The notes beneath the pieces were generated by a model that was not told the DNA's origin, did no database searches, and saw only the letters and a list, made by a program, of their open reading frames with translations. From contig DJYC01000003.1 in the NCBI GenBank assembly GCA_002448445.1, forward strand, positions 316-64,315: a DNA stretch of 64,000 nt, read 5' to 3'. The translations under genes and the position numbers were made by a program. Below, piece after piece: positions 1 through 9,928 of this stretch. The number at the start of each line of letters is the position of its first letter. Within the stretch, counting starts at the first letter, position 1. Source of the DNA: Treponema sp. UBA6988 (GTDB lineage Bacteria > Spirochaetota > Spirochaetia > Treponematales > Treponemataceae).

Positions 1-1
1 G

Positions 2-547
2 CCAATCGAGGATATCTTCACAATCTCTGGTCGTGGTACAGTTGTTACTGGCCGTATCGAACGCGGTGTTGTTAAGATGGGTGATCCTGTTGAATTGGTT
101 GGTATCCGCCCAACACAGTCTTCTACTGTTACTGGTATCGAAATGTTCAACAAGACATTGAATGAAGGTATGGCTGGCGACAACGCTGGTATCCTTCTCC
201 GTGGTATTGAAAAGAAGGACGTTATCCGTGGTCAGGTTCTTGCTGCTCCTGGATCAATCCACCCGCACACAAAGTTCGAGGCTCAGATTTACGTTCTTTC
301 AAAGGAAGAAGGCGGACGCCACAGCCCGTTCTTTACAGGTTACCGCCCACAGTTCTACTTCCGCACGACAGATATTACAGGTACTGTAAATCTTGAAGCT
401 GGAACAGAAATGGTAAAGCCGGGTGACAACGTAAAGATCATTGGTGAACTTATCCACCCGATCGCTATGGACGAAGGTCTTAAGCTTGCTATCCGTGAAG
501 GCGGACACACAATCGCTTCCGGCCAGGTTACAAAAGTTATTGAATAG
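2..547 (+). CDS. tuf: Elongation factor Tu, C-terminal part (5' end outside window)
   Basis: This GTPase delivers aminoacyl-tRNA to the ribosome. The frame is open from base 2 and reads through domain 2 ([19 protein letters not shown]) and domain 3 to the TAG at 545-547; the GTP-binding domain lies upstream of the window. The C-terminus [15 protein letters not shown] is typical of bacterial EF-Tu. It is directly followed by rpsJ, as in treponemes. Identification is certain; only the start is unseen. Confidence 0.97.
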   Translation, partial: PIEDIFTISGRGTVVTGRIERGVVKMGDPVELVGIRPTQSSTVTGIEMFNKTLNEGMAGDNAGILLRGIEKKDVIRGQVLAAPGSIHPHTKFEAQIYVLSKEEGGRHSPFFTGYRPQFYFRTTDITGTVNLEAGTEMVKPGDNVKIIGELIHPIAMDEGLKLAIREGGHTIASGQVTKVIE

Positions 548-560
548 TTTTTGATATAAA

Positions 561-587
561 CGGGGCAGGGGATTTTCCCCTGTTCCG
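561..587 (+). terminator. Hairpin between tuf and rpsJ, attenuator-like
   Basis: An 11-bp stem with two G-T wobbles (CGGGGCAGGGG / CCCCTGTTCCG) around an ATTTT loop is followed by CTTTT. The short T-run and the rpsJ ribosome-binding site just downstream suggest partial termination or processing between tuf and the ribosomal genes, not a full stop. Function is inferred. Confidence 0.6.
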
Positions 588-602
588 CTTTTAGGAGTAA
601 TT

Positions 603-911
603 ATGGCAAACGGCAAGATTCGTGTAAGCCTTCGCGCTTTTGACGTAGCGCTTATCGATCAGAGTGCAAAAGACATCGTTCAGCAGGTTCAGAAGGCAGG
701 AGCAAAGGTTTCAGGACCTATCCCGCTTCCAACAAGGATCAACAAGGTAACTGTGTTGCGTTCAGTTTTTGTTAACAAAAAATCACGCGAACAGTTTGAG
801 ATGCGCACACACAAGCGCCTTATTGATATTTTTGAACCTTCTTCAGAAGTGATGGATTCACTTATGAAGTTGGAACTTCCTGCAGGTGTTGCAGTAGAAA
901 TCAAGCAATAA
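603..911 (+). CDS. rpsJ: Ribosomal protein uS10
   Basis: 102-residue small-subunit protein S10, also the NusE antitermination factor. The sequence opens [15 protein letters not shown] and carries the S10 signature around [19 protein letters not shown]; length is normal. AGGAG lies 5 bases before the ATG. First ribosomal gene of the S10 cluster. Confidence 0.98.
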   Translation: MANGKIRVSLRAFDVALIDQSAKDIVQQVQKAGAKVSGPIPLPTRINKVTVLRSVFVNKKSREQFEMRTHKRLIDIFEPSSEVMDSLMKLELPAGVAVEIKQ

Positions 912-977
912 TTTAATTATTGAAATAAAGGGTACGGTCCCTTGGATCGGGATGGCGGCCTAGTTAGGAGTATTCAG

Positions 978-1598
978 ATGAAAGGTCTGATAGCAAAAAA
1001 AGTGGGAATGACCCAAGTTTTTGACGAAAACGGAAATCTGACACCAGTAACCGTGATCCGCGTCGAACCGAATACGGTCATTGCTACAAAGACAGAGGAA
1101 AAGTGCGGTTATAACGCTGTTGTTCTTGGTTTTGAAGACATGAAGGCCAAGAATGTTACAAAGCCTTATGCAAAGCAGTTCCCTGAAAACGTTACGCCAA
1201 AGCGGCACTTGAAAGAATTCCGCGATTTTGATGGCGAAGTAAAAGTCGGCGACCAGATTGGCGTTGAGCTTTTTGACAAGGTGCGCTTTATTGATGTAAC
1301 CGCTACCTCTAAGGGTAAGGGTTTCCAGGGCGTAATGAAGAGATGGGGTTTCCATGGTGGTAGAGCAACTCACGGTTCTAAGTTCCATAGGGAAGCCGGC
1401 GGCACTGGATGCTGTACAACTCCGGGACACACACTTAAGAATATTAAGATGCCTGGCCACATGGGTTGTGATCGTGTTACAGTTCAGAATCTCAAGGTTG
1501 TAAAAGTAGACCCTGAGCTTAAAGTTTTAATGGTACGCGGTGCAGTTCCTGGGACAAAAGACAGCACGCTTATTGTTAAGGCTGCTGTTAAGAAATAA
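978..1598 (+). CDS. rplC: Ribosomal protein uL3
   Basis: 206-residue L3, which helps organise the peptidyl transferase region. The start at 978 (MKGLIAKKVGMTQVF) is chosen because L3 proteins begin there and TTAGGAG lies just upstream; an in-frame GTG-type start at 942 would add 12 non-conserved residues. The motif FQGVMKRWGFHGG is typical. The gap before it holds a small hairpin (AAGGG/CCCTT, 928-943). Confidence 0.97.
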   Translation: MKGLIAKKVGMTQVFDENGNLTPVTVIRVEPNTVIATKTEEKCGYNAVVLGFEDMKAKNVTKPYAKQFPENVTPKRHLKEFRDFDGEVKVGDQIGVELFDKVRFIDVTATSKGKGFQGVMKRWGFHGGRATHGSKFHREAGGTGCCTTPGHTLKNIKMPGHMGCDRVTVQNLKVVKVDPELKVLMVRGAVPGTKDSTLIVKAAVKK

Positions 1599-1612
1599 GG
1601 TCGAGGAATAGT

Positions 1613-2326
1613 ATGGAAAAGAAAGTCTATTCAACCGATGGTAAAGAACTCAGGACTATTAATCTTGACGATAAAATTTTCGGACTCCCAGTCAACGAAG
1701 ACGTTATCTATTACGCCATCACAAACGAATTAGCAAATAAACGTGTTGGAACAGCTTGTACAAAGACACGCGCAGAAGTTCACGGCAGCAATGCCAAGCC
1801 TTATAAGCAGAAGGGAACAGGAAACGCACGTCGCGGTGACAAAAAGTCTCCGATTACAGTTGGTGGCGGTACAATTTTTGGACCAAAGCCACGTGATTAC
1901 AGCTATTATATCCCTAAGAAAGAGAAGCGCCTTGCAATGAAGACGATTCTTAGCCTTCAGGCTCAGAACGACAGACTTACAGTTGTTGAAGACTTCAGCA
2001 TTGAAAGCGGAAAGACAAAGGATCTCGTAAAGGTTCTTGACTCCCTCGCAAAGAATGCACCTGTAAAGTTTGAACCTGTTCTTAGAACTGGTGCTGGCAA
2101 GACTCATCAGAAGAAGGGCGACAAGGCAGAAGACTACCGCACAGTCATCCTCTTGAAGGACGATGACAAGCTTATTAAGCAGGCTGGTAGGAACCTTCCT
2201 TATGTTTCATTCCTTTCTTTCAACCGCCTTCGCGCACATGACCTCTTCTATGCAAGAAAGATTGTTATGCTTGAAGGTGCTGCAAAGAATCTTTCAGAAT
2301 TCTTTGAAAAAGTGGAGGCTGAATAA
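1613..2326 (+). CDS. rplD: Ribosomal protein uL4
   Basis: 237-residue L4. The exit-tunnel loop is recognisable (KPYKQKGTGNARRGDKKSP). It is about 30 residues longer than the usual ~205, with an extra charged stretch near residues 155-180 (APVKFEPVLRTGAGKTHQKK). The stop overlaps the start of rplW by one base, implying translational coupling. Confidence 0.97.
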   Translation: MEKKVYSTDGKELRTINLDDKIFGLPVNEDVIYYAITNELANKRVGTACTKTRAEVHGSNAKPYKQKGTGNARRGDKKSPITVGGGTIFGPKPRDYSYYIPKKEKRLAMKTILSLQAQNDRLTVVEDFSIESGKTKDLVKVLDSLAKNAPVKFEPVLRTGAGKTHQKKGDKAEDYRTVILLKDDDKLIKQAGRNLPYVSFLSFNRLRAHDLFYARKIVMLEGAAKNLSEFFEKVEAE

Positions 2327-2610
2327 TGACATACGAAGATGTTCTTATTGAACCTATTCTTTCTGAAAAAGCTACACTTCTTCGTGAAGAAAACAAGTAT
2401 ACTTTCAAAGTAGACCCTGCTTCTACGAAGATTCAGATTAAGGAAGCTGTACGCAGACTCTTTAACGTAAAGGTTGTGGACTGCACAACAATCAACGTAA
2501 AGGGAAAGACAAAAAGACTTCGTGGTAAGCCTGGCAAAACAGCTAGCTGGAAGAAAGCAATCGTTAAGCTTGCTCCTGGCGAAACAATCAAGGTGTTTGA
2601 AGGCGCTTAA
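2326..2610 (+). CDS. rplW: Ribosomal protein uL23
   Basis: 94-residue L23, a tunnel-exit protein and docking point for trigger factor and SRP. The opening YEDVLIEPILSEKATLL and the NVKGKTKRLRGKPGK segment are characteristic. The ATG shares one base with the rplD stop codon. Confidence 0.97.
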   Translation: MTYEDVLIEPILSEKATLLREENKYTFKVDPASTKIQIKEAVRRLFNVKVVDCTTINVKGKTKRLRGKPGKTASWKKAIVKLAPGETIKVFEGA

Positions 2611-2639
2611 GCCTTTGAACGATAATTAAGGGGAACCAT

Positions 2640-3464
2640 ATGGCTCTTAAGATATACAAACCTTATTCAAAAGGTACACGTGGCCGTGTTGATTTGGTTC
2701 GTGAAGAACTGACAGCCGATAAACCCGAAAAAAGCCTTACTCACGGTATTAAAGCTCATGCTGGCCGTGGCGCAGGCGGACGGATTTCTGTTCGTCACCA
2801 GGGTGGCGGTCACAAGAGAAGATATCGTGACATCGACTTTAAGCGCGACAAGCACGGTATTCCTGGAACTGTAAAAACTATTGAATACGATCCATTCCGC
2901 AGTGCAAACATTGCTTTGATTGCATATGCAGACGGAGAAAAGCGCTACATCATCGCTCCAAAGAATTTGACTGTTGGTCAGAAGATTATGTCCGGTGAGA
3001 ATGCAACACCTACAGTTGGAAACGCACTTCCGCTTTCCGTAATTCCTGTTGGTTTTACAGTACACAATATTGAACTTACGCTCGGACGTGGTGGACAGCT
3101 TGTTCGCTCTGCCGGTGCAGGTGCTTTGATTGCTGCAAAAGAAGGCGACTATGTTACAATTAAGCTTCCTTCTGGAGAACTTCGCCGCATCCATGGCAAG
3201 TGCTATGCTACAATCGGTATCGTAGGCAACGAAGAACGCATGAACACAAAACTGGGTAAAGCAGGCCGCAACCGCTGGAGAGGCATCCGCCCGACAGTTC
3301 GTGGTATGGCTATGAACCCTGTTGACCATCCGCTTGGTGGTGGTGAAGGTGCAGGTAAGGGACACTTGCCTGTTACTCCTTGGGGACAGCCTTGTCGTGG
3401 TTACAAGACGCGCAATAAGAGGAAGCCTTCCAACCGCTTCATTATTAGTCGCCGCAAGAAGTAG
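2640..3464 (+). CDS. rplB: Ribosomal protein uL2
   Basis: 274-residue L2, needed for subunit association and peptidyl transfer. The conserved segments [15 protein letters not shown] and [18 protein letters not shown] (with the key histidine) and the basic tail [11 protein letters not shown] are all present. Length is normal; the ATG follows AAGGGGAACCAT. Confidence 0.98.
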   Translation: MALKIYKPYSKGTRGRVDLVREELTADKPEKSLTHGIKAHAGRGAGGRISVRHQGGGHKRRYRDIDFKRDKHGIPGTVKTIEYDPFRSANIALIAYADGEKRYIIAPKNLTVGQKIMSGENATPTVGNALPLSVIPVGFTVHNIELTLGRGGQLVRSAGAGALIAAKEGDYVTIKLPSGELRRIHGKCYATIGIVGNEERMNTKLGKAGRNRWRGIRPTVRGMAMNPVDHPLGGGEGAGKGHLPVTPWGQPCRGYKTRNKRKPSNRFIISRRKK

Positions 3465-3479
3465 AGCGAGGAGTAGAAA

Positions 3480-3764
3480 GTGTCTAGATCTGTAAAAAAA
3501 GGACCTTTTGTAGATAAATCACTTTACAAAAAGGTAACAGAAATGAATAAGGCGGCAGCAGCTGACAAGAAGATGATTAAAACATATTCCCGCTGCTCCA
3601 CAATTATCCCGGAAATGGTTGGAAACACTATTTCCGTTCATAACGGCAAGTCCTGGATTCCTGTGTACATAACAGAAAACCTTGTTGGCCACAAGCTCGG
3701 CGAGTTTGCTGCTACACGTACATTCAAGGGCCACGGCGGTACAGACAAATCTGCAGGTAAATAA
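3480..3764 (+). CDS. rpsS: Ribosomal protein uS19
   Basis: 94-residue S19, which contacts the 30S head with S13. It begins at a GTG codon ([15 protein letters not shown]) preceded by CGAGGAG, and no ATG fits the family N-terminus. The conserved [20 protein letters not shown] is present. Confidence 0.97.
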   Translation: MSRSVKKGPFVDKSLYKKVTEMNKAAAADKKMIKTYSRCSTIIPEMVGNTISVHNGKSWIPVYITENLVGHKLGEFAATRTFKGHGGTDKSAGK

Positions 3765-3775
3765 GGAGCAAGATT

Positions 3776-4195
3776 ATGGCTGAAACTGAGAACAAAGAAA
3801 CAAAACGCAGGCTTAAGAAGAGCGTGCGCGCTGCTAACAGACCGGAACAGCCCGGCTATGTTGCTACAACCAAGTTCCTTATTGCATCACCTACAAAGGT
3901 TCGTCCTGTAGCCAATGTAATAAGAAGCAAGTCAACAACAGAAGCTCTTGCTATCCTTGATGTTATGCCTCAGAAGGGTGCACGTCTTATCAGCGGAACT
4001 TTAAAGTCTGCTGTTGCAAATGCACTTTATGCAAACAAGAAGTTGGATGAAGATATGTTGTATGTAAGGGAAATTCGCATCGACGAAGGTCCCCGTCTTA
4101 AGAGGGTATGGTTCCGTGGCCGCGGCCGTGCAGACCAGCTCCTTAGGCGTATGTGCCATATCACTGTAATCGTTGACGAAAAGGCGGGTAAATAA
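3776..4195 (+). CDS. rplV: Ribosomal protein uL22 with N-terminal extension
   Basis: 139-residue L22, lining the exit tunnel. The core begins near residue 31 ([18 protein letters not shown]) and ends with the loop [20 protein letters not shown]. About 28 charged residues precede the core, more than in most bacteria; the ribosome-binding site AAGGAG supports the upstream ATG, so the extension is probably translated. Confidence 0.96.
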   Translation: MAETENKETKRRLKKSVRAANRPEQPGYVATTKFLIASPTKVRPVANVIRSKSTTEALAILDVMPQKGARLISGTLKSAVANALYANKKLDEDMLYVREIRIDEGPRLKRVWFRGRGRADQLLRRMCHITVIVDEKAGK

Positions 4196-4196
4196 C

Positions 4197-4946
4197 ATGG
4201 GTCAGAAAGTTAGTCCTATCGGTTTACGTCTTGGAGTAAACAAGACATGGCAGTCCCGTTGGTATGCAGATCCAAGGGAATATGCAGATCTCTTTCTTGA
4301 AGACATCAAAATCCGTAAGTTGGTAAACAGTCTTCCTGAATGCAAGAACGCAGACATTGCCGAAATCGAGATTGTTCGTCATCCGCAGCGTGTTACAATT
4401 GTGATTCACACAGCACGCCCGGGTGTTATTATTGGTGTAAAGGGTGCTACAATCGAAAAGATTAGCGCTGATATTCAGAAGCAGTTGACACAGAAGGTAC
4501 AGATTAAAATAAAGGAAGTAAAACGTGCCGAAATCAACGCTTCTCTTATCGCTCAGAACATTGCGCGCCAGCTTGTAGGCCGCGGCTCATACCGCAAGGC
4601 TCTTAAGCAGGCTACTTCCAATGCAATGAAGGGCGGAGCACAGGGAATCAAGATTCGTCTTTCCGGACGTCTCGGCGGAGCAGAAATGAGACGCTCTGAA
4701 GAGCACAAGGAAGGAAGAGTTCCTCTGCACACACTCCGTGCTGACATTGACTACGGTTTCTTCGAAGCTCTTACTTCATACGGAAAAATCGGTGTGAAGG
4801 TATGGGTTTACAACGGAATGAACTACGGTCATGAGCAGAACGAAGATGCAGGAGACATCGTAAAGAAGCCCCGCCGCGAACGCTCAAACGGTGAACGCAA
4901 GGGTCGTGCTCCGAAATCTGATGGAGGAAAAGTAGAAAATGCTTAG
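4197..4946 (+). CDS. rpsC: Ribosomal protein uS3
   Basis: 249-residue S3, part of the mRNA entry channel and helicase. The start at 4197 gives [18 protein letters not shown], the family N-terminus. The KH-domain motif [14 protein letters not shown] is visible near residue 80. It ends in a basic tail rich in Arg, Lys and Gly and overlaps rplP by 8 bases. Confidence 0.97.
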   Translation: MGQKVSPIGLRLGVNKTWQSRWYADPREYADLFLEDIKIRKLVNSLPECKNADIAEIEIVRHPQRVTIVIHTARPGVIIGVKGATIEKISADIQKQLTQKVQIKIKEVKRAEINASLIAQNIARQLVGRGSYRKALKQATSNAMKGGAQGIKIRLSGRLGGAEMRRSEEHKEGRVPLHTLRADIDYGFFEALTSYGKIGVKVWVYNGMNYGHEQNEDAGDIVKKPRRERSNGERKGRAPKSDGGKVENA

Positions 4947-5355
4947 TCCTAAAAGAGTTGCGCACCGCAAAGTTCAGCGCGGTCGTCCAAAGGGAAACGC
5001 TACCCGCGATAACTATGTAGATTTTGGTGATGTAGCACTTGTTGCTATGGAACCGGTATGGCTTCAGGCAAAGCACATTGAAGCTGCCCGTGTTGCAATC
5101 AACCGCTGCATCAACCGCCAGGGACAGGTTTGGACTCGTATATTCCCAGACAAGCCTGTTTCAAAGAAGCCTGCTGACACCCGTATGGGTAAGGGTAAGG
5201 GAGCTCCAGAGTTCTGGGCTGCCGTAATCAAGCCAGGCATGATTCTGTTTGAAGTTGGTGGAATCGAAAAGAACCTTGCTGAAAAGGCAATGCACCTTGC
5301 AGCAAGCAAACTGCCAATCAAGACAAAAGTTGCATTCCGCCCAACAGTGGAATAA
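4939..5355 (+). CDS. rplP: Ribosomal protein uL16
   Basis: 138-residue L16, near the A-site tRNA elbow. It opens [19 protein letters not shown] and carries [19 protein letters not shown]. The ATG lies inside the 3' end of rpsC (8-base overlap), so translation is probably coupled. Confidence 0.97.
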   Translation: MLSPKRVAHRKVQRGRPKGNATRDNYVDFGDVALVAMEPVWLQAKHIEAARVAINRCINRQGQVWTRIFPDKPVSKKPADTRMGKGKGAPEFWAAVIKPGMILFEVGGIEKNLAEKAMHLAASKLPIKTKVAFRPTVE

Positions 5356-5365
5356 GGAGTAAGAT

Positions 5366-5608
5366 ATGGCTAAATCCGAAAAAAAGAAGGACAAGGAACT
5401 GTCTTACAACGAACTTGTTGCTAAGCGGGATGAACTTAAGAGAAAATACATGGACTTCCGTTTCCAGGCGGTTGTTGGACATGTAGAAAATCCAGTGCAG
5501 AAACGTACAATGCGCCGCGAAATCGCACGCTTGAATACTTTCATTCATCAGCAGGATCTGGAGAAATTCAGAAAGGCTGCTCTTGAATCAATTGCTGCAA
5601 AAAACTAG
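5366..5608 (+). CDS. rpmC: Ribosomal protein uL29
   Basis: 80-residue L29, a two-helix tunnel-exit protein. The family pattern is in LSYNELVAKRDELKRKYMDF and RREIARLNTFIHQ. It is slightly long because of a lysine-rich N-terminus and a C-terminal tail. AAGGAG precedes the ATG. Confidence 0.95.
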   Translation: MAKSEKKKDKELSYNELVAKRDELKRKYMDFRFQAVVGHVENPVQKRTMRREIARLNTFIHQQDLEKFRKAALESIAAKN

Positions 5609-5618
5609 GAGCTGACCC

Positions 5619-5894
5619 GTGGAAGAACAGACAGTACAGAAGACAAAAGGTGCTAAACGTTCATTCGTAGGTATCGTCACTAGTGACAAAATGGATAAGA
5701 CCATCGTTGTTTCTATCGATACAAAGAAAATGGACAGCCTTTACAAGAAGTACGTTACACGTACAAAGAAATGTAAGGCACACGATGAAAAGAATGATGC
5801 GCACGAAGGCGACACAGTAAGAATCGTTGAATGCGCACCTATCAGCAAAGACAAGTGCTGGCGCCTTGCTGAAGTTATTGAAAGAGCCAAATAA
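5619..5894 (+). CDS. rpsQ: Ribosomal protein uS17
   Basis: 91-residue S17, an early 16S rRNA binder with an OB fold. The motif [16 protein letters not shown] is diagnostic. The start is a GTG preceded by TAGGAGCTGACCC; a basic stretch of about 13 residues precedes the family core. Confidence 0.95.
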   Translation: MEEQTVQKTKGAKRSFVGIVTSDKMDKTIVVSIDTKKMDSLYKKYVTRTKKCKAHDEKNDAHEGDTVRIVECAPISKDKCWRLAEVIERAK

Positions 5895-5914
5895 GCTTTA
5901 AGGAGTATTGGATT

Positions 5915-6283
5915 ATGATTCAGATGCAGTCAAAGTTAACTGTTGCCGATAACTCCGGAGCCAAATTGGTTCAGTGCATAAAGGTTCTTGGTGGAACACA
6001 CCGCCGTTATGCAGGTATTGGCGACATCGTTGTGGTAGCTGTTAAGGAAGCCATTCCTACATCTACAATAAAAGAAGGAACAGTACAGAAAGCGGTTATC
6101 GTTCGTGTTGCGAAGGAATACCGCCGCCCAGACGGAACTTACATCCGCTTCGATGATAACGCATGTGTTATCGTTGATGCAGACAAGAATCCTAAGGGAA
6201 AACGTATTTTTGGACCTGTAGCCCGTGAGTTGCGTGATATGGATTTCATGAAGATCATATCCCTTGCTCCGGAAGTATTGTAA
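5915..6283 (+). CDS. rplN: Ribosomal protein uL14
   Basis: 122-residue L14, at the inter-subunit bridge. [19 protein letters not shown] and [18 protein letters not shown] are textbook L14. Length is normal; TAAGGAG lies upstream of the ATG. Confidence 0.98.
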   Translation: MIQMQSKLTVADNSGAKLVQCIKVLGGTHRRYAGIGDIVVVAVKEAIPTSTIKEGTVQKAVIVRVAKEYRRPDGTYIRFDDNACVIVDADKNPKGKRIFGPVARELRDMDFMKIISLAPEVL

Positions 6284-6297
6284 GGAGTTTGTGAATC

Positions 6298-6621
6298 ATG
6301 AAAATCAACCGCAAGATTCATAAGGGTGACAACGTAGAAATCATTTCCGGAAAGGACAAGGGCAAGCGCGGCGAAATCGTGCGTGTCTTTGAAAAGGGCG
6401 AACACTGCCGCGTTATCGTTGGCGGTGCAAACCTTGTAAAGAAGGCTATCAAAAGAAGAAGCCAGCAGGATGCCGGTGGAATTGCTGAAGTTGAAGCCCC
6501 GTTGGATATTTCTAACGTGATGCTTGTTTGCAAAAAGTGCGGCAAGCCTGTTAGAGCAGGATATAAAATTGACGGCGATACAAAAATTCGTGTATGCCGC
6601 AAGTGTGGAGAAAAACTGTAA
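6298..6621 (+). CDS. rplX: Ribosomal protein uL24
   Basis: 107-residue L24, an assembly-initiating rRNA binder. The KOW motif is near the start ([19 protein letters not shown]), and the C-terminus keeps four cysteines in two CxxC pairs (CKKCGK and CRKCGE), as in many bacterial L24 proteins. The stop overlaps the rplE ATG by one base. Confidence 0.97.
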   Translation: MKINRKIHKGDNVEIISGKDKGKRGEIVRVFEKGEHCRVIVGGANLVKKAIKRRSQQDAGGIAEVEAPLDISNVMLVCKKCGKPVRAGYKIDGDTKIRVCRKCGEKL

Positions 6622-7172
6622 TGGAAAATTACGTACCACGGCTTAAGAAAGTCTATAAGGAAAAGTACGCCCCCGAACTGTTTAAGGAACTGGGTTATAC
6701 ATCAGTTATGCAGATTCCGGCAATCAAAAAGATTGTTGTTAGCATGGGTGTTGGCGAAGCTCTCACGAATAAGAAACTTCTTGATGCTGCAGTTACGGAT
6801 CTCACTCAGATTACCGGCCAGAAAGCTGTTAAGACAAGAGCTAAGAAAAGTATTGCAAATTTCAAACTTCGTGCAGGACAGGAAATCGGTGCAATGGTTA
6901 CTCTTCGCGGAAACATCATGTATGAATTCCTCGATCGCCTGATTAACGTAGCTCTCCCGCGCGTTAAGGACTTCCGCGGAATCAAGGCCACAGGCTTTGA
7001 CGGACACGGAAACTTCTCTCTTGGTATTACTGAACAGATTATCTTCCCGGAAATCGACTTTGATAAAATCGTCAAGATTTCTGGTATGAACGTCAGTATA
7101 GTAACAAGCGCTCGCACAGACAGCGAAGCTCGTGCCCTTCTTGACAAGTTCGGCATGCCGTTTAGGAAATAA
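6621..7172 (+). CDS. rplE: Ribosomal protein uL5
   Basis: 183-residue L5, a 5S rRNA binder of the central protuberance. The start at 6621 ([16 protein letters not shown]) matches the family and shares one base with the rplX stop; an upstream in-frame ATG at 6594 lies inside rplX and is unlikely. [20 protein letters not shown] is diagnostic. Confidence 0.97.
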   Translation: MENYVPRLKKVYKEKYAPELFKELGYTSVMQIPAIKKIVVSMGVGEALTNKKLLDAAVTDLTQITGQKAVKTRAKKSIANFKLRAGQEIGAMVTLRGNIMYEFLDRLINVALPRVKDFRGIKATGFDGHGNFSLGITEQIIFPEIDFDKIVKISGMNVSIVTSARTDSEARALLDKFGMPFRK

Positions 7173-7183
7173 GGAACAAGCTC

Positions 7184-7369
7184 ATGGCTAAGAAATCATT
7201 GATTATCAAATGTCAGCGGACTCCGAAATACAGCACTAGAAAATATAATAGATGTCAGATTTGCGGTCGTCCACACGGATATTTGCGGAAGTTTAAGATT
7301 TGTCGTATCTGTTTCCGCAAATTAGCAAGTGAAGGCCTTTTACCAGGCGTCACAAAGTCATCTTGGTAG
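7184..7369 (+). CDS. rpsN: Ribosomal protein uS14, zinc-binding form
   Basis: 61-residue short (type Z) S14. Two zinc-binding pairs are present, CQICGR and CRICF, separated as in the C+ form of S14. It lies between rplE and rpsH, the normal place. Confidence 0.97.
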   Translation: MAKKSLIIKCQRTPKYSTRKYNRCQICGRPHGYLRKFKICRICFRKLASEGLLPGVTKSSW

Positions 7370-7385
7370 TGGCAGGAGGAAAGAA

Positions 7386-7787
7386 ATGGCAGCTTCAGAC
7401 CCAGTAGCAGATATGCTCTCTAAAGTCCAGAACGCGGCAAGAGCCGGTCACGAAAAGGTTGACGTACCGACTTCAAAGATGAAACTTGAGATTGTCAAGA
7501 TCCTTAAGACAGAAGGATACATCAAGAACTTTAAGAAGGTTCAGGATGATGACGGTCGCAATGTAATCCGCGTATTCTTGAAATATGATGATTCAAATGC
7601 ACCGGTAATCCACGGTATGAAGAAGATTTCTACACCTGGTCGCCGCGTGTATTCAGGCTATAAGGATTTGCCCCGTGTTTACAACGGTTACGGCACTTTA
7701 ATCATTTCAACATCAACTGGTGTTACAACTGGCAAAAAGGCATCTGAAAAGATGGTCGGCGGCGAGTTGATTTGCACGGTATGGTAA
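7386..7787 (+). CDS. rpsH: Ribosomal protein uS8
   Basis: 133-residue S8, a central 16S rRNA binder and, in enterobacteria, the spc-operon translational repressor. The start at 7386 ([17 protein letters not shown]) follows AGGAGG; an earlier in-frame start lies inside rpsN. The C-terminus GELICTVW is the family end. Confidence 0.97.
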   Translation: MAASDPVADMLSKVQNAARAGHEKVDVPTSKMKLEIVKILKTEGYIKNFKKVQDDDGRNVIRVFLKYDDSNAPVIHGMKKISTPGRRVYSGYKDLPRVYNGYGTLIISTSTGVTTGKKASEKMVGGELICTVW

Positions 7788-7799
7788 TAGGAGAAAACA

Positions 7800-8342
7800 A
7801 TGGCTTCAAAAATTGGTAAACTTCCTGTCGCTATCCCTGGCGGTGTTACTGTAAAAGTAGACGGTGATGTTATATCTGTTAAAGGACCGAAAGGCGAACT
7901 TAAGCAGAAGTTCAACAACCTTGTAAAGATTGACGTAAAAGGCTCTGAACTTGTTGTTAATCCTTCTGACGGCTCTAAGAATGCGTCTGCAGCCCACGGT
8001 TTGTACCAGAGGCTCATTTCCAACATGGTAACAGGCGTAACAAACGGTTTCTCAAAGACACTTATCATCACTGGTGTTGGTTATCGTGCAGAAGTTAAGG
8101 GCAAGGAACTTGTTATGAACCTTGGATATTCCAATGAATTCATCGCAATCATTCCTGAAGGCCTTACTGTAACAGCAGATAAGGACGGAAAAGTTACTAT
8201 CGCTGGTATCGATAAGCAGCTCGTTGGTCAGTTCAGCGCTGATATACGCAAGCTTCGTGGACCTGAGCCTTACAAGGGTAAGGGTATTCGCTATGAAACA
8301 GAAGTTATCAGACGTAAAGTCGGTAAGACTGGTGTAAAATAA
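7800..8342 (+). CDS. rplF: Ribosomal protein uL6
   Basis: 180-residue L6, near the sarcin-ricin loop. The opening SKIGKLPVAIPGGVTV and the GPEPYKGKGIRYETEVI motif near the end identify it. Length is normal; AGGAG precedes the ATG. Confidence 0.98.
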   Translation: MASKIGKLPVAIPGGVTVKVDGDVISVKGPKGELKQKFNNLVKIDVKGSELVVNPSDGSKNASAAHGLYQRLISNMVTGVTNGFSKTLIITGVGYRAEVKGKELVMNLGYSNEFIAIIPEGLTVTADKDGKVTIAGIDKQLVGQFSADIRKLRGPEPYKGKGIRYETEVIRRKVGKTGVK

Positions 8343-8353
8343 GGTGAATTGAT

Positions 8354-8716
8354 ATGTTCAAGAAATTAAGCGATAAACAAAGAAGACGCCTTCACAGAAA
8401 GATTCACATCCGCAAGACTATTTACGGTACTGCAGAACGCCCTCGCATGACAGTTTACAAGAGCGGACGCAACCTCTATGTCCAGGCTATTAATGATGAT
8501 GAAGGCAAGACTCTTGCTTCCATCTCTACATTGGAAAAGGATTTTATTGCACTCAAGGCTAACATCGACAGTGCAGCAAAACTCGGTGAAGCTTTTGGTT
8601 CACGCCTGAAGGATAAGAACATAAGCAAAGTTGTGTTCGACCGCAATGGTTACCTCTATCACGGTGTTGTAAAAGCTCTTGCAGACGCTACCCGCAAAGC
8701 CGGGATTGAATTTTAG
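8354..8716 (+). CDS. rplR: Ribosomal protein uL18
   Basis: 120-residue L18, a 5S rRNA binder. [18 protein letters not shown] and [19 protein letters not shown] are characteristic, and the end (ATRKAGIEF) is standard. Confidence 0.97.
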   Translation: MFKKLSDKQRRRLHRKIHIRKTIYGTAERPRMTVYKSGRNLYVQAINDDEGKTLASISTLEKDFIALKANIDSAAKLGEAFGSRLKDKNISKVVFDRNGYLYHGVVKALADATRKAGIEF

Positions 8717-8724
8717 GAGTGGTT

Positions 8725-9243
8725 ATGGAAAACGAACGCCAGAGACGCGCTGAAAGAAAACCGGCCGATGAATTCGTTGAAAAACTTGTAAAGTTGAACC
8801 GCACTTCAAAGACCGTAAAAGGTGGACGCCGCATGGCTTTCTCTGCCCTTACTGTCGTAGGCGACCAGAAAGGACGCATTGGCTACGGATTCGGAAAGGC
8901 TAACGATGTTACGGAAGCTATTAGAAAGAGCATTGACCGCGCAAAGGCAAATCTTTCTAGAGTTCCTTTGAAGAACGGAACAATTCCGCACGAGATTATC
9001 GGTAAATACAAGAGTTCATCTGTTTTGCTCAAGCCTGCTTGCCCTGGTACTGGAGTTATCGCAGGTGGTGCTGTCCGCGCAGTAATGGATGCTGCTGGAG
9101 TAACTGATGTTATCTCTAAGTCACAGGGATCAAGGACTTCTGTAAACGTTGTCCGTGCAACTTTTGATGCAGTAAGCAAGCTTATGAATGCCCGCGAAGT
9201 GGCTCAGAGCCGCGGAAAGACTCTTAAAGAGATGTGGGGTTAA
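8725..9243 (+). CDS. rpsE: Ribosomal protein uS5
   Basis: 172-residue S5, involved in decoding fidelity and mRNA unwinding. The ATG at 8725 is chosen because AGGAG (8715-8719) is well spaced for it; a GTG at 8719 overlaps that site. The S5 signature GGRRMAFSALTVVGDQKG is near residue 35. Confidence 0.96.
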   Translation: MENERQRRAERKPADEFVEKLVKLNRTSKTVKGGRRMAFSALTVVGDQKGRIGYGFGKANDVTEAIRKSIDRAKANLSRVPLKNGTIPHEIIGKYKSSSVLLKPACPGTGVIAGGAVRAVMDAAGVTDVISKSQGSRTSVNVVRATFDAVSKLMNAREVAQSRGKTLKEMWG

Positions 9244-9245
9244 TC

Positions 9246-9431
9246 ATGGCAAAGAAATTACGCATTGAATTGATTAGAAGCGTTATCGGGCAGAAGCCTG
9301 ATAAGCGTGCCACGGTTCGCAGTCTTGGTCTTAAGAAGATTAATTCTGTTGTAGAGCATGAAGACAATCCTTCTGTAAGGGGCATGGTTAGTGCTGTTGC
9401 ACACCTTGTAAAATGTGAGGAGATTGACTAA
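9246..9431 (+). CDS. rpmD: Ribosomal protein uL30
   Basis: 61-residue L30. MAKKLRIELIRSVIGQKPDK and RATVRSLGLKKINSVV are the family core. The ATG is 2 bases after the rpsE stop. The final A of its stop codon is the first base of the rplO ATG. Confidence 0.96.
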   Translation: MAKKLRIELIRSVIGQKPDKRATVRSLGLKKINSVVEHEDNPSVRGMVSAVAHLVKCEEID

Positions 9432-9913
9432 TGTCAGATTTTATGTTGCATGCACCTCAGGGTGCCAATAGACCTAAGCGCAGAGTTGGCCGCGGTTCTT
9501 CATCAGGACTCGGTTCTACTGCCGGTAAGGGTAACAAGGGCCAGCAGTCAAGAAGCGGTAGCGCAGTTCCGTATGTTGGCTTTGAAGGCGGACAGATGCC
9601 TTTGTATCGCCGCATTGCCCGCAGAGGCTTTTCTAACGCCCGCTTTAAGAAGGAATTCTCTATTTTCAACTTGAAGCAGTTGGAAGAAAAGTATGCTGAC
9701 GGAGAAACCGTAAACCGTGAGTCTCTTAAGGCTAAGGGATTGCTCTCTAAGAACAAGACTCTTATTAAGATTTTGGGTGATGGAGACATTACTAAGAAGC
9801 TTAATATTGACGTTGATAAAGTTTCTGCTTCTGCTAAAGAGAAGATCGAAAAGGTTGGCGGCAGCGTAAAGGTTGCAGAAGAAGCCGACAAAGCAAAAGC
9901 TGAAACAAAATAA
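9431..9913 (+). CDS. rplO: Ribosomal protein uL15
   Basis: 160-residue L15. The glycine-rich RNA-binding N-terminus (RVGRGSSSGLGSTAGKGNKG) and GFEGGQMPLYRR are diagnostic. It ends in a charged lysine, alanine and glutamate tail. One-base overlap with rpmD. Confidence 0.97.
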   Translation: MSDFMLHAPQGANRPKRRVGRGSSSGLGSTAGKGNKGQQSRSGSAVPYVGFEGGQMPLYRRIARRGFSNARFKKEFSIFNLKQLEEKYADGETVNRESLKAKGLLSKNKTLIKILGDGDITKKLNIDVDKVSASAKEKIEKVGGSVKVAEEADKAKAETK

Positions 9914-9928
9914 GACGTGGAGTGAAAA

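Noticed and set aside
299..616. Minus-strand frame across the tuf end
   Set aside because: It is antisense to a highly conserved gene and matches no family; the same holds for many antisense frames over the ribosomal genes and the accessory genes.
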